A stretch of DNA of 64,000 bases from Opitutaceae bacterium. GTDB lineage: Bacteria; Verrucomicrobiota; Verrucomicrobiia; Opitutales; Opitutaceae. Made by a program: the position numbers and the translations under genes. Position 1 is the stretch's first letter. Every line of letters starts with the position of its first letter. Positions 16,749 to 26,995 of the stretch are shown here, in pieces. The stretch spans positions 1 to 64,000 of the forward strand of contig JANQKV010000020.1 of NCBI GenBank assembly GCA_028280945.1. The letters run 5' to 3'. The notes below the pieces were generated by a model, which was not told the origin of the DNA, did not search any database, and saw nothing but the letters and a program-made list of their open reading frames with translations.

Positions 16749-19700
16749 ATGTCTTTTTCCTACCGGCTTCGCGCCCGTGCCTCGGTGCTCGCGGCGACGT
16801 TGAGCAGTCTGCTCGCGGCGCCCCTCATGTTCGCTCAAGATTCGTCCATCGATTTGGAGCAGATGCGCAGCGCGCTCATTCCCAAGCGGGAAGTCGGGGC
16901 GGATGCCTTTCTGGCGGAAAACCCGAACTATGACGGGCGCGGGGTCATTATCGCCATTTTTGACACCGGAGTCGACCCGTCGGCCCAGGATCTCCAAATA
17001 ACGACCACGGGCGAGCGGAAGATTGTCGACATCATCGACGGGTCGGGAGCCGGCGACGTGAAGATGTCTGATCCGATTTCGCCAAACGATGAAGATTTTT
17101 TGGAGGGACTTTCCGGTGTGGAGTTAAAGCTGCCGGCAGAGGTCACCAACCCCAGCGGGGAGTTTCGCGTGGGGGTCAAGTTGGCGCGCGAGATGTTTGA
17201 TCGTTCGGTTTTGGCGCGGTTGGAGGAGAACATCCAGTCTGCTTGGTCGGCGGAGCTAAGCGTCAAACGACAGGCTGAAGAATCAGAAGTCGATGAAGCT
17301 CTCGAGTCTGCTCTCGAGAAAGCAGCTGCAGATCGCAGCCGGGAGGAGCTTAATCTCATCGCCCTGCATGAGGCGAAAAAAGCATTGGACGATAATTATG
17401 CGACCTCAGGCCCCGGCGTGGTTTACGACTGCGTGCTTTGGCACGATGGCGAGCACTGGCGGGTTGTGGTTGATACCAACCGCAATGGAGACCTGGGCGA
17501 TGACGAGCAACTGCGCCCTTTTGGCGTGGCGGGCGAGTATGATCGATTCGACGAGTTCACCAATGCGACCTTCGGCGTGCAGGTCTACGAACAGGGGCGA
17601 CTGTTATCCATCGTCACGACCGGGGATCCTCACGGCACCCATGTTGCCAGCATCGCGGCCGGGCATGATCCCGAAATGCCATCGCGCAACGGCATCGCGC
17701 CTGGTGCCAGGATTGTTTCCGTTCAGATCGGCGACGTGCGCACGTGGGGAAGTTCCTATGGCATCGGCGAGCGGCGTGCTTTGGCCGCAGTTGCCCGCCT
17801 TGGCGTGGATATGACCAACATCAGTTTCGGCGGTTCGAGCACCTACCAAGACGGCAGCGACCTGTTTTCCGAGGTGATGAACCGCATGGTGTACAGCTAC
17901 GACATCCTGACGGTCATGTCGGCGGGCAATGAAGGTCCGGCGCTCAGCACCGCCGGAAGTGCGGGGGCGGAGGCTGATTTCGTGTTGGGCGTGGGAGCCT
18001 ACGCCAGCGAAGAGATGGGCAAGGCCCTCTACACCACGATCAAAGACAGTCCTGATGCCGCGTTTCAGTTTACCAGCCGAGGTCCGACCAAGGATGGTGA
18101 CATCGGGGTCGACATCATGGCTCCGGGCGCGGCTTGGGCTTCGATGTCTTCAGAAACCGTGCGGTCGGCTGCCATGTATTCCGGAACCTCCATGGCGGCG
18201 CCTTCCGCCACGGGCGTGGCCGCACTGGTGCTGAGCGCAGCCAGACAAAACGATCTTTCGCCGCGGCCGGCACTGTTGCGCAACGCCCTCATGCGCGGCT
18301 CTTCCCCGATTCCCGGGGAAGGCGTGTTCACGACGGGGGCGGGATTGGTGAATGCCAACGGCGCATGGGCAAAACTGCAGGAGCTGGCCGCGTATCCGGA
18401 GTTTGATATGTTTTACAAGGCCGAAGTCACCGGCGGCACGTTCGTCGACGAGGGACGCGGAGTCTACCTGCGACAGTCGATCGATGAGCTGCAGCGCAAG
18501 GCTCGAGCCGATATTGGTCCCCTGTGGGCCGAATCGACGTCTTTGCCGGAGCGCTCTGAGTTTGAGGCGGACTACGTGCTGAAGGCGGCCGACGACTGGA
18601 TTGAGGTCGCGGATTTTGTGCACTTGGCGAACGATTCTGAACGGGTTCGTTTCATCATGAACCTGCCCGAGCAAACCGAACTCGAGCAGGCAAACGGCGG
18701 GCTTTTGACCAGTCGCATTGATGGATTGGTGGCGGGCGCCGAGGAGCTGGGCCCCGTGTTTTCTGTTCCCATCACCGTGGTGCGTCCGGCCGCGGACGAG
18801 GTGTTTTCGGATAACAAGCTTGAGACCTCGATCAACCTGAGTCCTGCCGTCACGGCCCGCCGTTTCTTCCGGGTGCCGGAAGGGATGCACAAGCTTCACG
18901 TCACTGCCCGGCACCGTGCCGACGACACGATCATGCGGGGCTTCATGATGCAGGCGGTGAGCGTCGGTGCGGAGACGCCCTACAGCGCTTACCAAGAGGA
19001 GGAGTGGGCGTGGCTGGATGAAGGCGAAGAGTTTTCGATGACGGCGGATGTCTTGCCGGGGGCCGTGGTGGAGTTGGCCATCAACCAATTCTTTACGTCC
19101 GTGGGTTCTGCCGAGATCGAGCTGGAACTTGAATGGTTGGGCGTGGGCATGTCATCCAATGCGATCGCGATTGATCCCAATCAGGACTATCACGGGATCG
19201 AATTTGTGTCGCCGCGGGATTTGGACGTCTCCGTGGAGGCTGAGCTGACTGACGCCGTATTGGTCACGCTGCCGCGCGCGACCGAGGTGTTTTTCTCCGA
19301 TGAACGCGGCAAACGCCCCCCCACACCGATGGTCCCACACCCCGAATTGGATGAAGATATTCGTCTGACCTATGAGGTGGAGTTCGAAGAAGAAACGTCG
19401 GCGCGGTTGCTGCCGCCGCTCGATTATGATGCGTTTGAAGCATTCTCCGGTTGGCGCTACCGGGTGTTGCATGAATCGGGGAAGTTGTTGCATCAGAATT
19501 TTGGCGGCCGTCGAGGCGAGCTCACGTTCCCTGCCGGCAAATCAACCGTCGTAACCGAAATCTCCACGCTGTTTTCGCTGGATCTGGAGCGGTTCAAGGC
19601 CCTGCCTTTGCGCATTGCCGTGCCGCTTGATCCGGCGATTTCGTTGCCTGTTTTCGAGAATGAAAAGTCCGTTTTGCACGGCGGCCCAACCACGAACGTT

Positions 19701-20717
19701 GAGCTGGAACGAGGCCGGCAGGAAATCTTGTTTCTGAAAAACACGGCGGTGGAGGCGACAAAAGACCTCTCACCGAGCCCGGCCTACTTGCGAGGCGAGG
19801 TGACGTTTTCCACTCAAGATGACGACGAGATTGTCGCCGTTCCGCTCCATGCTTTTGCCGGTGAGTTTCCGAGTGAGGTCACGGACCAAGAACCGGAAGC
19901 AAAACCCAAAGACGAGCTCCAGACTCCTGTTGAAACCCTGAACGAAGAGGTCCACGAGCTGCACATGGCCTTCGTGCGCGAGCATCGGCTTTCGACCGAC
20001 TTCGAGATTGGCAGTCGTCGAGCAGCCTTGCTCGATTCCATGCAGGCTGAGCGGCCAGAGGATCCGGCACCCTTGATTGAACGGTCGATCGAAGGTGCAA
20101 TCCTGGCCGGTTTGGCGAGCGATGGGTGGGGGAAGTTGCCGGAAGAGGAGGAGGCGGGCGACGACCCGGACTCCGATGCTGAAGATGGGAAGGAAGAGCC
20201 TTTCGTGAAAACGGTCCCCTCAGAGCAGCAGGTTCTGGCATGGCTTGCTCAGGCCGAAGCGTTGTCCGACGCTGACGGCATCAGTCGATTTTTCGGTGCC
20301 AAGCCCGTGGCTTTGCCCGGCGATTTGGCCACCCGCGATGAAATTGCGGCTGAGGAAAAGATTTGGAAGGAGAAGCGAGAGGCTCTCGCGACGGTAGTCC
20401 GACTGCGCACGGATATTCATCGAGCGGCTGGCCGCATGGAGGAAGCTTGGTTGAGCTGGGCGGAGCTTCACCGTTGGGAACCTGAGCAACACGATGATTC
20501 CGAAGCGCTGTTATCCGTGCTTTACGCGGATGCTGGTCTGATGGGACTTGCCCTCGAAGCTTTGAACAAACGGATCTCAGATGACCCCCTGAATGCCAAA
20601 CTGCTCGAAGAACGGATCGAGTTATATCGGGAACTCGGCTGGGATCGACATGCCGAAGCGGAGGAGCGGGCCCTCGCCGTGCGGAAAGCCAACCTTGATC
20701 GGATCGAGGTGCTCTAG
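16749..20717 (+). CDS. Exported tripeptidyl-peptidase II-like subtilase
   Basis: A 1322-residue S8 serine protease. Catalytic residues are Asp72 (FDTGVDP), His295 (HGTHVASIAAG), oxyanion Asn394 (SAGNEGP) and Ser481 (GTSMAAP). The roughly 220-residue Asp-His insertion and phrases such as PKREVGADAFL, YDGRGV, IVDIIDG.GAGDV, VYDCVLWHDGEHWR and GIAPGARI follow the order of eukaryotic TPPII, which removes N-terminal tripeptides. The long beta-rich middle and helical C-terminal repeats (about 1100-1320, with an acidic linker near 1140) also fit. Unlike cytosolic TPPII, an N-terminal signal peptide (RLRARASVLAATL..., ending FAQ) predicts export. ATG 16749 is preferred to ATG 16701 because it starts the signal peptide cleanly. 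Confidence 0.88.
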   Translation: MSFSYRLRARASVLAATLSSLLAAPLMFAQDSSIDLEQMRSALIPKREVGADAFLAENPNYDGRGVIIAIFDTGVDPSAQDLQITTTGERKIVDIIDGSGAGDVKMSDPISPNDEDFLEGLSGVELKLPAEVTNPSGEFRVGVKLAREMFDRSVLARLEENIQSAWSAELSVKRQAEESEVDEALESALEKAAADRSREELNLIALHEAKKALDDNYATSGPGVVYDCVLWHDGEHWRVVVDTNRNGDLGDDEQLRPFGVAGEYDRFDEFTNATFGVQVYEQGRLLSIVTTGDPHGTHVASIAAGHDPEMPSRNGIAPGARIVSVQIGDVRTWGSSYGIGERRALAAVARLGVDMTNISFGGSSTYQDGSDLFSEVMNRMVYSYDILTVMSAGNEGPALSTAGSAGAEADFVLGVGAYASEEMGKALYTTIKDSPDAAFQFTSRGPTKDGDIGVDIMAPGAAWASMSSETVRSAAMYSGTSMAAPSATGVAALVLSAARQNDLSPRPALLRNALMRGSSPIPGEGVFTTGAGLVNANGAWAKLQELAAYPEFDMFYKAEVTGGTFVDEGRGVYLRQSIDELQRKARADIGPLWAESTSLPERSEFEADYVLKAADDWIEVADFVHLANDSERVRFIMNLPEQTELEQANGGLLTSRIDGLVAGAEELGPVFSVPITVVRPAADEVFSDNKLETSINLSPAVTARRFFRVPEGMHKLHVTARHRADDTIMRGFMMQAVSVGAETPYSAYQEEEWAWLDEGEEFSMTADVLPGAVVELAINQFFTSVGSAEIELELEWLGVGMSSNAIAIDPNQDYHGIEFVSPRDLDVSVEAELTDAVLVTLPRATEVFFSDERGKRPPTPMVPHPELDEDIRLTYEVEFEEETSARLLPPLDYDAFEAFSGWRYRVLHESGKLLHQNFGGRRGELTFPAGKSTVVTEISTLFSLDLERFKALPLRIAVPLDPAISLPVFENEKSVLHGGPTTNVELERGRQEILFLKNTAVEATKDLSPSPAYLRGEVTFSTQDDDEIVAVPLHAFAGEFPSEVTDQEPEAKPKDELQTPVETLNEEVHELHMAFVREHRLSTDFEIGSRRAALLDSMQAERPEDPAPLIERSIEGAILAGLASDGWGKLPEEEEAGDDPDSDAEDGKEEPFVKTVPSEQQVLAWLAQAEALSDADGISRFFGAKPVALPGDLATRDEIAAEEKIWKEKREALATVVRLRTDIHRAAGRMEEAWLSWAELHRWEPEQHDDSEALLSVLYADAGLMGLALEALNKRISDDPLNAKLLEERIELYRELGWDRHAEAEERALAVRKANLDRIEVL

Positions 20718-20831
20718 TCCGTTACAGGAAAGCGGTTTCGGCTGGGGCCGGAGGTCCCGGTCCGTCATGGCCCCTCCCGGGCGATGAGGGGGGGCGGATG
20801 CCGGGGGGCAGGACAGCGGGACCGACCGGAA

Positions 20832-21590
20832 CTAAGATGTCGTTTGAGCGATCGCGAGTTCGACGGTCGCCCTGAGCACACTGATGCGATCCTCCAAGGA
20901 AAGAGGAGTGGGTGACTCAAAGGTATAACAGAGGTCGGTGTGATGCGCGAAAAGGTAGATGGCCTCAGGCCACTGATCCCGCAGTTGTGGGTCGCCTTCA
21001 GGCCGAATGATTCCCGGCTCGTCGATGGGCCGGCCATCGATTTCCTCTCCCGGTTGAATGGACATGATTTTCGCGGCGGCGGCGCGAAGGCCCTGTGCCG
21101 GGGCGGGCTGCGGTTCTCCGGTTCTCAATTCGTAGAGGTAGAACCCCTCGGCCTCGAAATCCTCATGTAGGCAAAGCGCGAGATCGAAGCGCGGTTGCCG
21201 TCTTAGCCAGCGGACGTGGGCCCGCACTTCCGGGGTGGCCAGCGACAGGTAATCGCGATTTAGGTCGACCCCGCTGGCATTCTCGCGTTGGTCCGCTGCG
21301 AAGCCCGCAGGATTGAGCATGGGCACGAGGAACCAGGTCGCCCGATCATCAAATACGCCTGCCTGCAACATGTTGAGAAGAGCCTGCGGTGGGGCGGGCT
21401 CGTCGCCATGCACACCGGTGGAAACATAAATGCGAGGCCGAACCCCCGGCGTGCGCTTCGTAAACGCCAGCAACGGCACTCCATGCTGCTCGCTCAAGAC
21501 TTCCTCACGGAATCCGCTTTTGGCCGCCGTATCACGGAAGCGCTGCACGAGGTCAGCGGGATCGAGCGGGCAGGTTTTGACAGTCGGCAT
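20832..21590 (-). CDS. M14-family zinc carboxypeptidase-like protein
   Basis: The 252 residues carry the metal motif GVHGDEPAP (HxxE), then NPAGF, the substrate-binding [15 protein letters not shown], and CLHEDFE as the third-ligand His region. A late [15 protein letters not shown] supplies the catalytic Glu. This is the M14 family of DUF2817/MpaA-like amidases and carboxypeptidases that trim peptides or peptidoglycan fragments. There is no signal peptide, so it is probably cytoplasmic. ATG 21590 is used; the longer frame would run into gltX on the other strand. It is divergent from gltX with 58 bases between starts. Confidence 0.85.
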   Translation of the reverse strand: MPTVKTCPLDPADLVQRFRDTAAKSGFREEVLSEQHGVPLLAFTKRTPGVRPRIYVSTGVHGDEPAPPQALLNMLQAGVFDDRATWFLVPMLNPAGFAADQRENASGVDLNRDYLSLATPEVRAHVRWLRRQPRFDLALCLHEDFEAEGFYLYELRTGEPQPAPAQGLRAAAAKIMSIQPGEEIDGRPIDEPGIIRPEGDPQLRDQWPEAIYLFAHHTDLCYTFESPTPLSLEDRISVLRATVELAIAQTTS

Positions 21591-21648
21591 GCGGCTGTTC
21601 TTGCTGACCGGTCCGGTCGCACACAAGACCGCGTTGCACTTTTCCACT

Positions 21649-22989
21649 ATGTCCGACGTCCGCGTTCGTTTCGCCCCCAGTCCCACCGGTTTCTTCCATA
21701 TCGGCAGTGCCCGCACCGCGCTATTCAACTGGCTCTACGCCCGGCACACCGGCGGCACGTTTGTGCTGCGCATCGAAGACACTGACAAGCAGCGCAACAG
21801 TGATGAGTTCCTGGAGGTGATCTATTCCAGCCTTCGCTGGCTGGGACTGGACTGGGATGAGGGCCCGCAGGCAGGGGGGGATCAAGGTCCCTATCGGCAA
21901 AGCGAACGCCATGATATCTACCAGGAATACATCAACCGGCTGCAAGACGCGGATAGGCTCTACGAAAAGGACGGCGCGCAGTGGTTTCGGATTTCAGGCG
22001 AACCACAGGTCATCGAAGATGCCATTCGCGGCCGGGTGGAACGCACCGAGGAGAAGGACTTTGTGGTCGTGCGGTCGGACGGCAGCCCCGTGTTCCACCT
22101 GGTCAACGTGGTGGACGACATCACCATGGGCATCACGCACGTGATCCGGGGGGAAGATCATCTTTCCAACACCAGCAAGCATACCGAGCTCTTCAAAGCC
22201 CTGGGTGCGCCCCTGCCGACCTTCGCCCACATCCCGCTGATTCTCAGCCAGCAGGGGTCGGGCAAGATGTCCAAACGGGACCAGGGCGCCCTGGTGGGAG
22301 AGTATCAAGAGCGCGGATACCTACCCGAAGCGGTGGTGAACTTCCTTTGCCTGCTCGGATGGAATCCCAAGGACGATCGTGAAAAAATGCCCCTGGGCGA
22401 TGTCATCGCGTTGTTCGATTTTTCCGGCATCAACCAAAGCAACGCCCGTTTTGATGAGCGCAAGATGGCGCACATGAACATGTCCTATCTGTTGGAAATG
22501 CCGCCGGCGGATTACCTGGCCAAGGCGCGTGATTTCTTCGCTCGCAATGAGGATCTTAAGGCCCGGATGGCGCGGGCGGGGGACAACTATTTTGCCGATG
22601 TCATCGCGATCAGCCAGCCGAAGGTCAAAGCGATCGACGAGCTGCCCGACTACACCATCTACTTCTTCGCCGATGAGTTCCCTTGGAACCCGAAGGCCGT
22701 GAAGAAGACCTTCAAGAAAGGTGAACCCCTGGCCCGGCTGGCGGAACTCAAGGACCGGTTGTCAGCCATGGTCGATCTGCAGGACGAAACCGCGGTGGAG
22801 GAAGCGATCAAATCCATGGCCGAGCAAAACGGCAACGGCTTTGGTGATTATCAGGCGGTGGCGCGCCTGGCCGTATCAGGCACCAATGCCGGGCCCGGGC
22901 TTACCCAGATTTTCCGAGTGCTCGGAAAAGACAGGGTTATTGCTCGTTTCGAACAATTCCTGGCCCACCCACCGGCCGTTGACGCATAA
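21649..22989 (+). CDS. gltX: Glutamate-tRNA ligase
   Basis: The enzyme charges tRNA-Glu. The 446 residues start [20 protein letters not shown], a class I HIGH motif, and contain [10 protein letters not shown] (KMSKS loop at about residue 205), with a helical anticodon-binding C-terminal half. Length is slightly short for the family. Because glnS is also present at 27 kb, this copy is probably the discriminating form and Gln-tRNA need not be made by amidation. ATG 21649 is fixed by the start of the Rossmann fold. Confidence 0.96.
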   Translation: MSDVRVRFAPSPTGFFHIGSARTALFNWLYARHTGGTFVLRIEDTDKQRNSDEFLEVIYSSLRWLGLDWDEGPQAGGDQGPYRQSERHDIYQEYINRLQDADRLYEKDGAQWFRISGEPQVIEDAIRGRVERTEEKDFVVVRSDGSPVFHLVNVVDDITMGITHVIRGEDHLSNTSKHTELFKALGAPLPTFAHIPLILSQQGSGKMSKRDQGALVGEYQERGYLPEAVVNFLCLLGWNPKDDREKMPLGDVIALFDFSGINQSNARFDERKMAHMNMSYLLEMPPADYLAKARDFFARNEDLKARMARAGDNYFADVIAISQPKVKAIDELPDYTIYFFADEFPWNPKAVKKTFKKGEPLARLAELKDRLSAMVDLQDETAVEEAIKSMAEQNGNGFGDYQAVARLAVSGTNAGPGLTQIFRVLGKDRVIARFEQFLAHPPAVDA

Positions 22990-23010
22990 ACTGAAATCGG
23001 GCCCGGCAGA

Positions 23011-26000
23011 CTAAAGTAACTCCACCAGCTGAAGATAGCCGGTATTGCGGGCAGCCAGGATCCCGGTCGTATCGCCAATGCGAATCAGCTGAGCATCCTT
23101 GACGTCACCCGGCAGGTAGAGGCCGCTGGCGTCGGCGTCCATGATTTGCCAACCGCTTTCGGGCCGGCCGCGAACCAGGAGCCCGACGCTGGCGTCGTTG
23201 CGAGGAGTCTCAACTTCGGAACCGTAGAGATTTCCGGCGAGGACGAGATCGAGTCGTCCGTCGGTATCAAAGTCTTCGATCAGGATGCGATTGGTGGAGG
23301 ACACCTGGGCCAGCTCACCAAGGGGCTCGGCGACGAATGTGCCGTTACCTTGATTGCGGAACACCGTGGTGCTGAAGGTGTGGGCCTCACGCTGGAGCGA
23401 ATTTTCGATTCCCATGCCACCGTAGACATCAAACAACGTCGCTTGGGCGAAGGTATCGTAGTTCGGAAACATCTTTTTGATGTCAGGAATCTGTTGCGAC
23501 GAACACTGGCGGCCGCGGAGCGGATAGGTGATGCCACCTTGTTCGTAACCCAGCACGATGTCCCAAGTGCCCGAACCGTCCAGATCCTCGGAGTAGAGCA
23601 CAAACGGCGCGTCAGCCGTGGCTCGATATTTGTAGTTGTTGCCCAGATTTCCGGCGACAAAATCAAGGTCACCGTCGGCGTCGAGATCGGCGGCCTCGAT
23701 CGAGAACCACCAGCCGGATGCCGAACTCAAACCCGCTTCATCGGTGAACTCGGCAAAGCTGCCGCCGGACGAACCAAGAAACAGGCGGGGAGCCATCCAT
23801 TCTCCCACGGCCACAAAATCGTAATTCCCGTCGCCGTTGAAATCGCCCCAACGCACGTCGGTCGCCATGCCCAGTTCTTTCAACTCCGGCGCCAGTTCCG
23901 CGGACACGTCGACCAACTTGATTTCGCCCCCCGCGGAATCGTTGCGCAGGAGGATCGAAGAGGCGTGGACACCATATCGACCCGGAACCTGTCGGCCGGT
24001 GACAAGAAGGTCGGAGTCTCCGTCTTGATCGTAGTCGGCGACGGCAACACGCCCACCCGAGGTGGCCGTGCCGGGAACGGCGATCCCGTCGGCGAAGCTG
24101 GCATTGCCGTTGTTGAGATAAAGACGGTCCAGAAGTTCGTCGCTGCCCAATTCGAATTCATTGCTGCCGTTGACCACGTAGAGGTCCTGATCGCCATCGT
24201 TGTCGATATCGACGAAGACTGCTCCCATGGCCTCCTGATCGACATCAGCGAGAAAGGCGCCGGTTTCACCGGGGTAGAATCGTCCATCGATCTGCAGGTA
24301 AATCGCTCCGGCCTGGCCGTGGCCTCCGCCGATGAAGAAGTCCTGTGTGCCATCACCGTTGATGTCACCCACGGCCAGCCCGGGGCCGAGGTTGGACATC
24401 TGGTGCGGCAGCAAGACCTCCCTGACGTAGTCGTCGAACGGCACCTCGTCGTGCAAGTGGTCAATTCCCCGAGGGGCACTGGTATCCACGAACAGGCGGG
24501 AATTGGGGGCAGGGCGCGGTGGCAGTGGGCGCGGGGAAACCGGGTTATAGGCGATCTCCAGGCGCTGGTTGACGCCGACGTTCGGGATTTCCTGACCCGT
24601 ACCGTCGGCCCAGCGCACACTGACGGACTGGATCACGTCGACCTCTCCCAGACCAAAATGCAGCACGGGAGACACGGCAGACTGGAATCCACGATTTGGA
24701 TACATCTCACGGGTCAGCATGCCGTCGGCCGTTTTCACCACGACCCGCGCACCGGTACCGAGGGAATTGGCGGCAGGTCCCTTCAGTTCCACCGCCAGGA
24801 AGTTTTGGCTGGCATCCAGTTGCCGGCTGTCGTTGCGGAATACGTAGGCCGGGGCGTCGATGTTGTTCACGACCAGATCAAGATCACCGTCGTTGTCCAG
24901 GTCGGCGTAGGCCGCCCCGGTCGAATAGGACGGTTCGCCCATGCCCCAGTCGTCGGCCCGATCCGCAAAGGTGAGATTCCGCTGATTTTGAAAGAGGCTG
25001 TTGGGCACATGGATGGAAGGCATCGCCGAGCCAAGCTCGTGCATGACATCCATGACGTTTACGCCGGGCATTTTGGCTGCTTGATCCAACCGCTTTTCCA
25101 TCATGATGCGGTAGTCGTTGTTCCGCAGACTGCGCTTGATGCCGTTCGTCACGTAGAGGTCGCTCCAGCCATCGTTGTCGAAATCGGCGAGGAGCGGGGC
25201 CCAGCTCCAGTAGGTGCTGTCGACCCGGCCGAGGTGCGCAATTTCGGAAAAGTAGGGAACATGTTTCCCGTCGGGGACCCCGCGGTTCAACTGCAGGGTG
25301 TTATACATGTATTGGTAGTGCAGGCCTTCCTCGACGTGGAAAAAGAACCGTTCGGGATTCATGCCACTCATCTCGGTTTTGATCCCGTAATTGTCGGGGG
25401 CCACCATGTCCAAGACCATGAGGTCCATCAGGCCATCGTTGTTGATGTCGCCAACATCGGTGCCCATGGAGAAATTTGACGTATGAAACAGGGCGATGCG
25501 ACCGGCATCGAGGAACTTGCCGCCGCGGTTGTTGATGTAGAGGTATTCGCGTTCGGAAAAATCGTTGGCGATATGGATGTCGGGCCAGCCGTCGTCGTTG
25601 AAGTCGCTGACGGCGATGGCGAGGCCCATGCCCATCACGTGGGAAAACACTCCGGCTTCCTCCGTGATGTCGACAAACCTGCCGTTGTCGTTGCGGTAAA
25701 ACTTATCGCCGTAGCGCGGATGGGACTTGGCCTTGACCTCCTCGGTTCCGACTTCGCGATCCAGCTCGTAGGTGGTGATGGCATGATTCACCATGAAGAA
25801 GTCGAGGTCACCATCGCGGTCATAGTCCAAAAAGGCGCCATGGGTGGTGCAGGTGGGGTCATCCAATCCGAACTCGGCCGCAGCCTCGCGAAATCGCGGG
25901 ACACCCGCTTCGTTGCCAGTGTTGATCCAGAGCTCGTTGCGCAGCGGCTCATCGTGCTCGAACGTGCCTGAGTAACACACGTAGAGGTCGAGCCGGCCGT

Positions 26001-26412
26001 CGGTGTTGACGTCTTCCATGACGACGCCGGTAGTCCAGGAATTCGGTTTCCCGGCCACTCCGGCCAAATCGGTGACATCACGGAACCTGAAATCCCCTTC
26101 GTTGAGGTAAAGTCGGTTGCGCTGCTGGTTCGATGTGAAGAACAGATCGATCAGGCCGTCGCCGTTGAAATCGCCGGTGGCGACACCTCCGCCCTGGAAA
26201 TAGTTCTGATACATGAAGCCATTCCACACGGGAATGTTCACATCAGGATTGCGGAAGTTTTCTTCGAGATCGTTGCGGAATGACACACCGGTTTCGTCCG
26301 ACGGCAGGGAAACAAATCTGGGGTCGGCGATGAGCAGCGAGCAGGGCAGCAAAAGTGCAATCCAGGCAATGCGTTGCAAACTCAGACCACGGGGACGGGG
26401 CAAAGGGGGCAT
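23011..26412 (-). CDS. Large secreted FG-GAP/VCBS repeat protein with ASPIC domain
   Basis: The 1133 residues have a signal peptide (WIALLLPCSLLIA) and many Asp-rich Ca-binding repeats of the D.N.DG..DL type (for example GDFNGDGLIDLFF, DYDRDGDLDFFMV). These predict an integrin-alpha-like beta-propeller. An ASPIC/UnbV-type segment at about 550-625 (SVRWADGTGQEIPNVG) separates an N-terminal propeller from a second repeat block (about 640-1120). CRTAC1-like proteins of this plan are abundant in Bacteroidetes, Planctomycetes and Verrucomicrobia, and their role is unsettled. Start ATG 26412 is preceded by CGGAG at ribosome-binding distance. It converges on gltX. Confidence 0.9.
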   Translation of the reverse strand: MPPLPRPRGLSLQRIAWIALLLPCSLLIADPRFVSLPSDETGVSFRNDLEENFRNPDVNIPVWNGFMYQNYFQGGGVATGDFNGDGLIDLFFTSNQQRNRLYLNEGDFRFRDVTDLAGVAGKPNSWTTGVVMEDVNTDGRLDLYVCYSGTFEHDEPLRNELWINTGNEAGVPRFREAAAEFGLDDPTCTTHGAFLDYDRDGDLDFFMVNHAITTYELDREVGTEEVKAKSHPRYGDKFYRNDNGRFVDITEEAGVFSHVMGMGLAIAVSDFNDDGWPDIHIANDFSEREYLYINNRGGKFLDAGRIALFHTSNFSMGTDVGDINNDGLMDLMVLDMVAPDNYGIKTEMSGMNPERFFFHVEEGLHYQYMYNTLQLNRGVPDGKHVPYFSEIAHLGRVDSTYWSWAPLLADFDNDGWSDLYVTNGIKRSLRNNDYRIMMEKRLDQAAKMPGVNVMDVMHELGSAMPSIHVPNSLFQNQRNLTFADRADDWGMGEPSYSTGAAYADLDNDGDLDLVVNNIDAPAYVFRNDSRQLDASQNFLAVELKGPAANSLGTGARVVVKTADGMLTREMYPNRGFQSAVSPVLHFGLGEVDVIQSVSVRWADGTGQEIPNVGVNQRLEIAYNPVSPRPLPPRPAPNSRLFVDTSAPRGIDHLHDEVPFDDYVREVLLPHQMSNLGPGLAVGDINGDGTQDFFIGGGHGQAGAIYLQIDGRFYPGETGAFLADVDQEAMGAVFVDIDNDGDQDLYVVNGSNEFELGSDELLDRLYLNNGNASFADGIAVPGTATSGGRVAVADYDQDGDSDLLVTGRQVPGRYGVHASSILLRNDSAGGEIKLVDVSAELAPELKELGMATDVRWGDFNGDGNYDFVAVGEWMAPRLFLGSSGGSFAEFTDEAGLSSASGWWFSIEAADLDADGDLDFVAGNLGNNYKYRATADAPFVLYSEDLDGSGTWDIVLGYEQGGITYPLRGRQCSSQQIPDIKKMFPNYDTFAQATLFDVYGGMGIENSLQREAHTFSTTVFRNQGNGTFVAEPLGELAQVSSTNRILIEDFDTDGRLDLVLAGNLYGSEVETPRNDASVGLLVRGRPESGWQIMDADASGLYLPGDVKDAQLIRIGDTTGILAARNTGYLQLVELL

Positions 26413-26550
26413 ATCAAATCTCCGGTTGGGATGGGGCTAGGGGAATTCAAATCGAAATTCGCAAAATTTCCCCGGGCAAGTGCGATTGATCGTCACTGTT
26501 AAGTCCCGCCTCGTTCGAAAGCCGGATTCGGTGGAACCAAAACCGCGAAA

Positions 26551-26931
26551 TCAGGCTCCCGATTTGCCCTCGAGCAGCCACTCCGCCTCGGCGAGGAGAG
26601 CGGCGGGTTGCACCGGCTTACTCAGCGTGGCGTCGGCTCCCATGCTTTTGGCCATCGAGAGATAATCGGTCGCGCCCACCCGTCCGCCTCCGGATACGAC
26701 AATGATGGGTAGCTTGGGGAAGCGCTTGCGCACTTCCATCACCGTCTCAAATCCCTCCATTTCAGGCATGATCACGTCGGTTATGAGGATATCGACGTTC
26801 TCCTCCTCCAGGATGCGCAGAGCCTGCCGACCATTCGTGGCGGTGTGCACCTCTTGATCGTGTGCGATGAGGTAGGCTGCTTGGACGTTGAGCAGCTCAA
26901 CATTATCGTCGACAAGTAGAATCTTGGCCAT
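26551..26931 (-). CDS. Single-domain response regulator (CheY-like)
   Basis: 126 residues, a receiver domain only: acidic pair in LLVDDN, phospho-acceptor Asp52 (LITDVIMPEMEG), the conserved Ser switch residue in VVSGGG and Lys in LSKPVQP. There is no output domain. It lies 64 bases downstream of glnS and may share its transcript. No cognate kinase is adjacent; the kinases at 59-64 kb are far away. Confidence 0.92.
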   Translation of the reverse strand: MAKILLVDDNVELLNVQAAYLIAHDQEVHTATNGRQALRILEEENVDILITDVIMPEMEGFETVMEVRKRFPKLPIIVVSGGGRVGATDYLSMAKSMGADATLSKPVQPAALLAEAEWLLEGKSGA

Positions 26932-26995
26932 GCGACTGCGGGGAGATTTCGCAAGTATCCAGAAGATCAACAGGTTTGGCGAACCCGGAATTTAC

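Noticed and set aside
20718-20831. GC-rich hairpin (CCCCTC / GAGGGG) between the TPPII-like gene and the carboxypeptidase gene as a terminator
   Set aside because: No T-run follows on either strand; the stems may simply reflect G/C runs.
23146-25479. A 777-codon open frame antisense to the FG-GAP protein gene
   Set aside because: It mirrors the codon bias of the real gene, has no domain sense and no start context. The minus-strand frame has a signal peptide and clear repeats.
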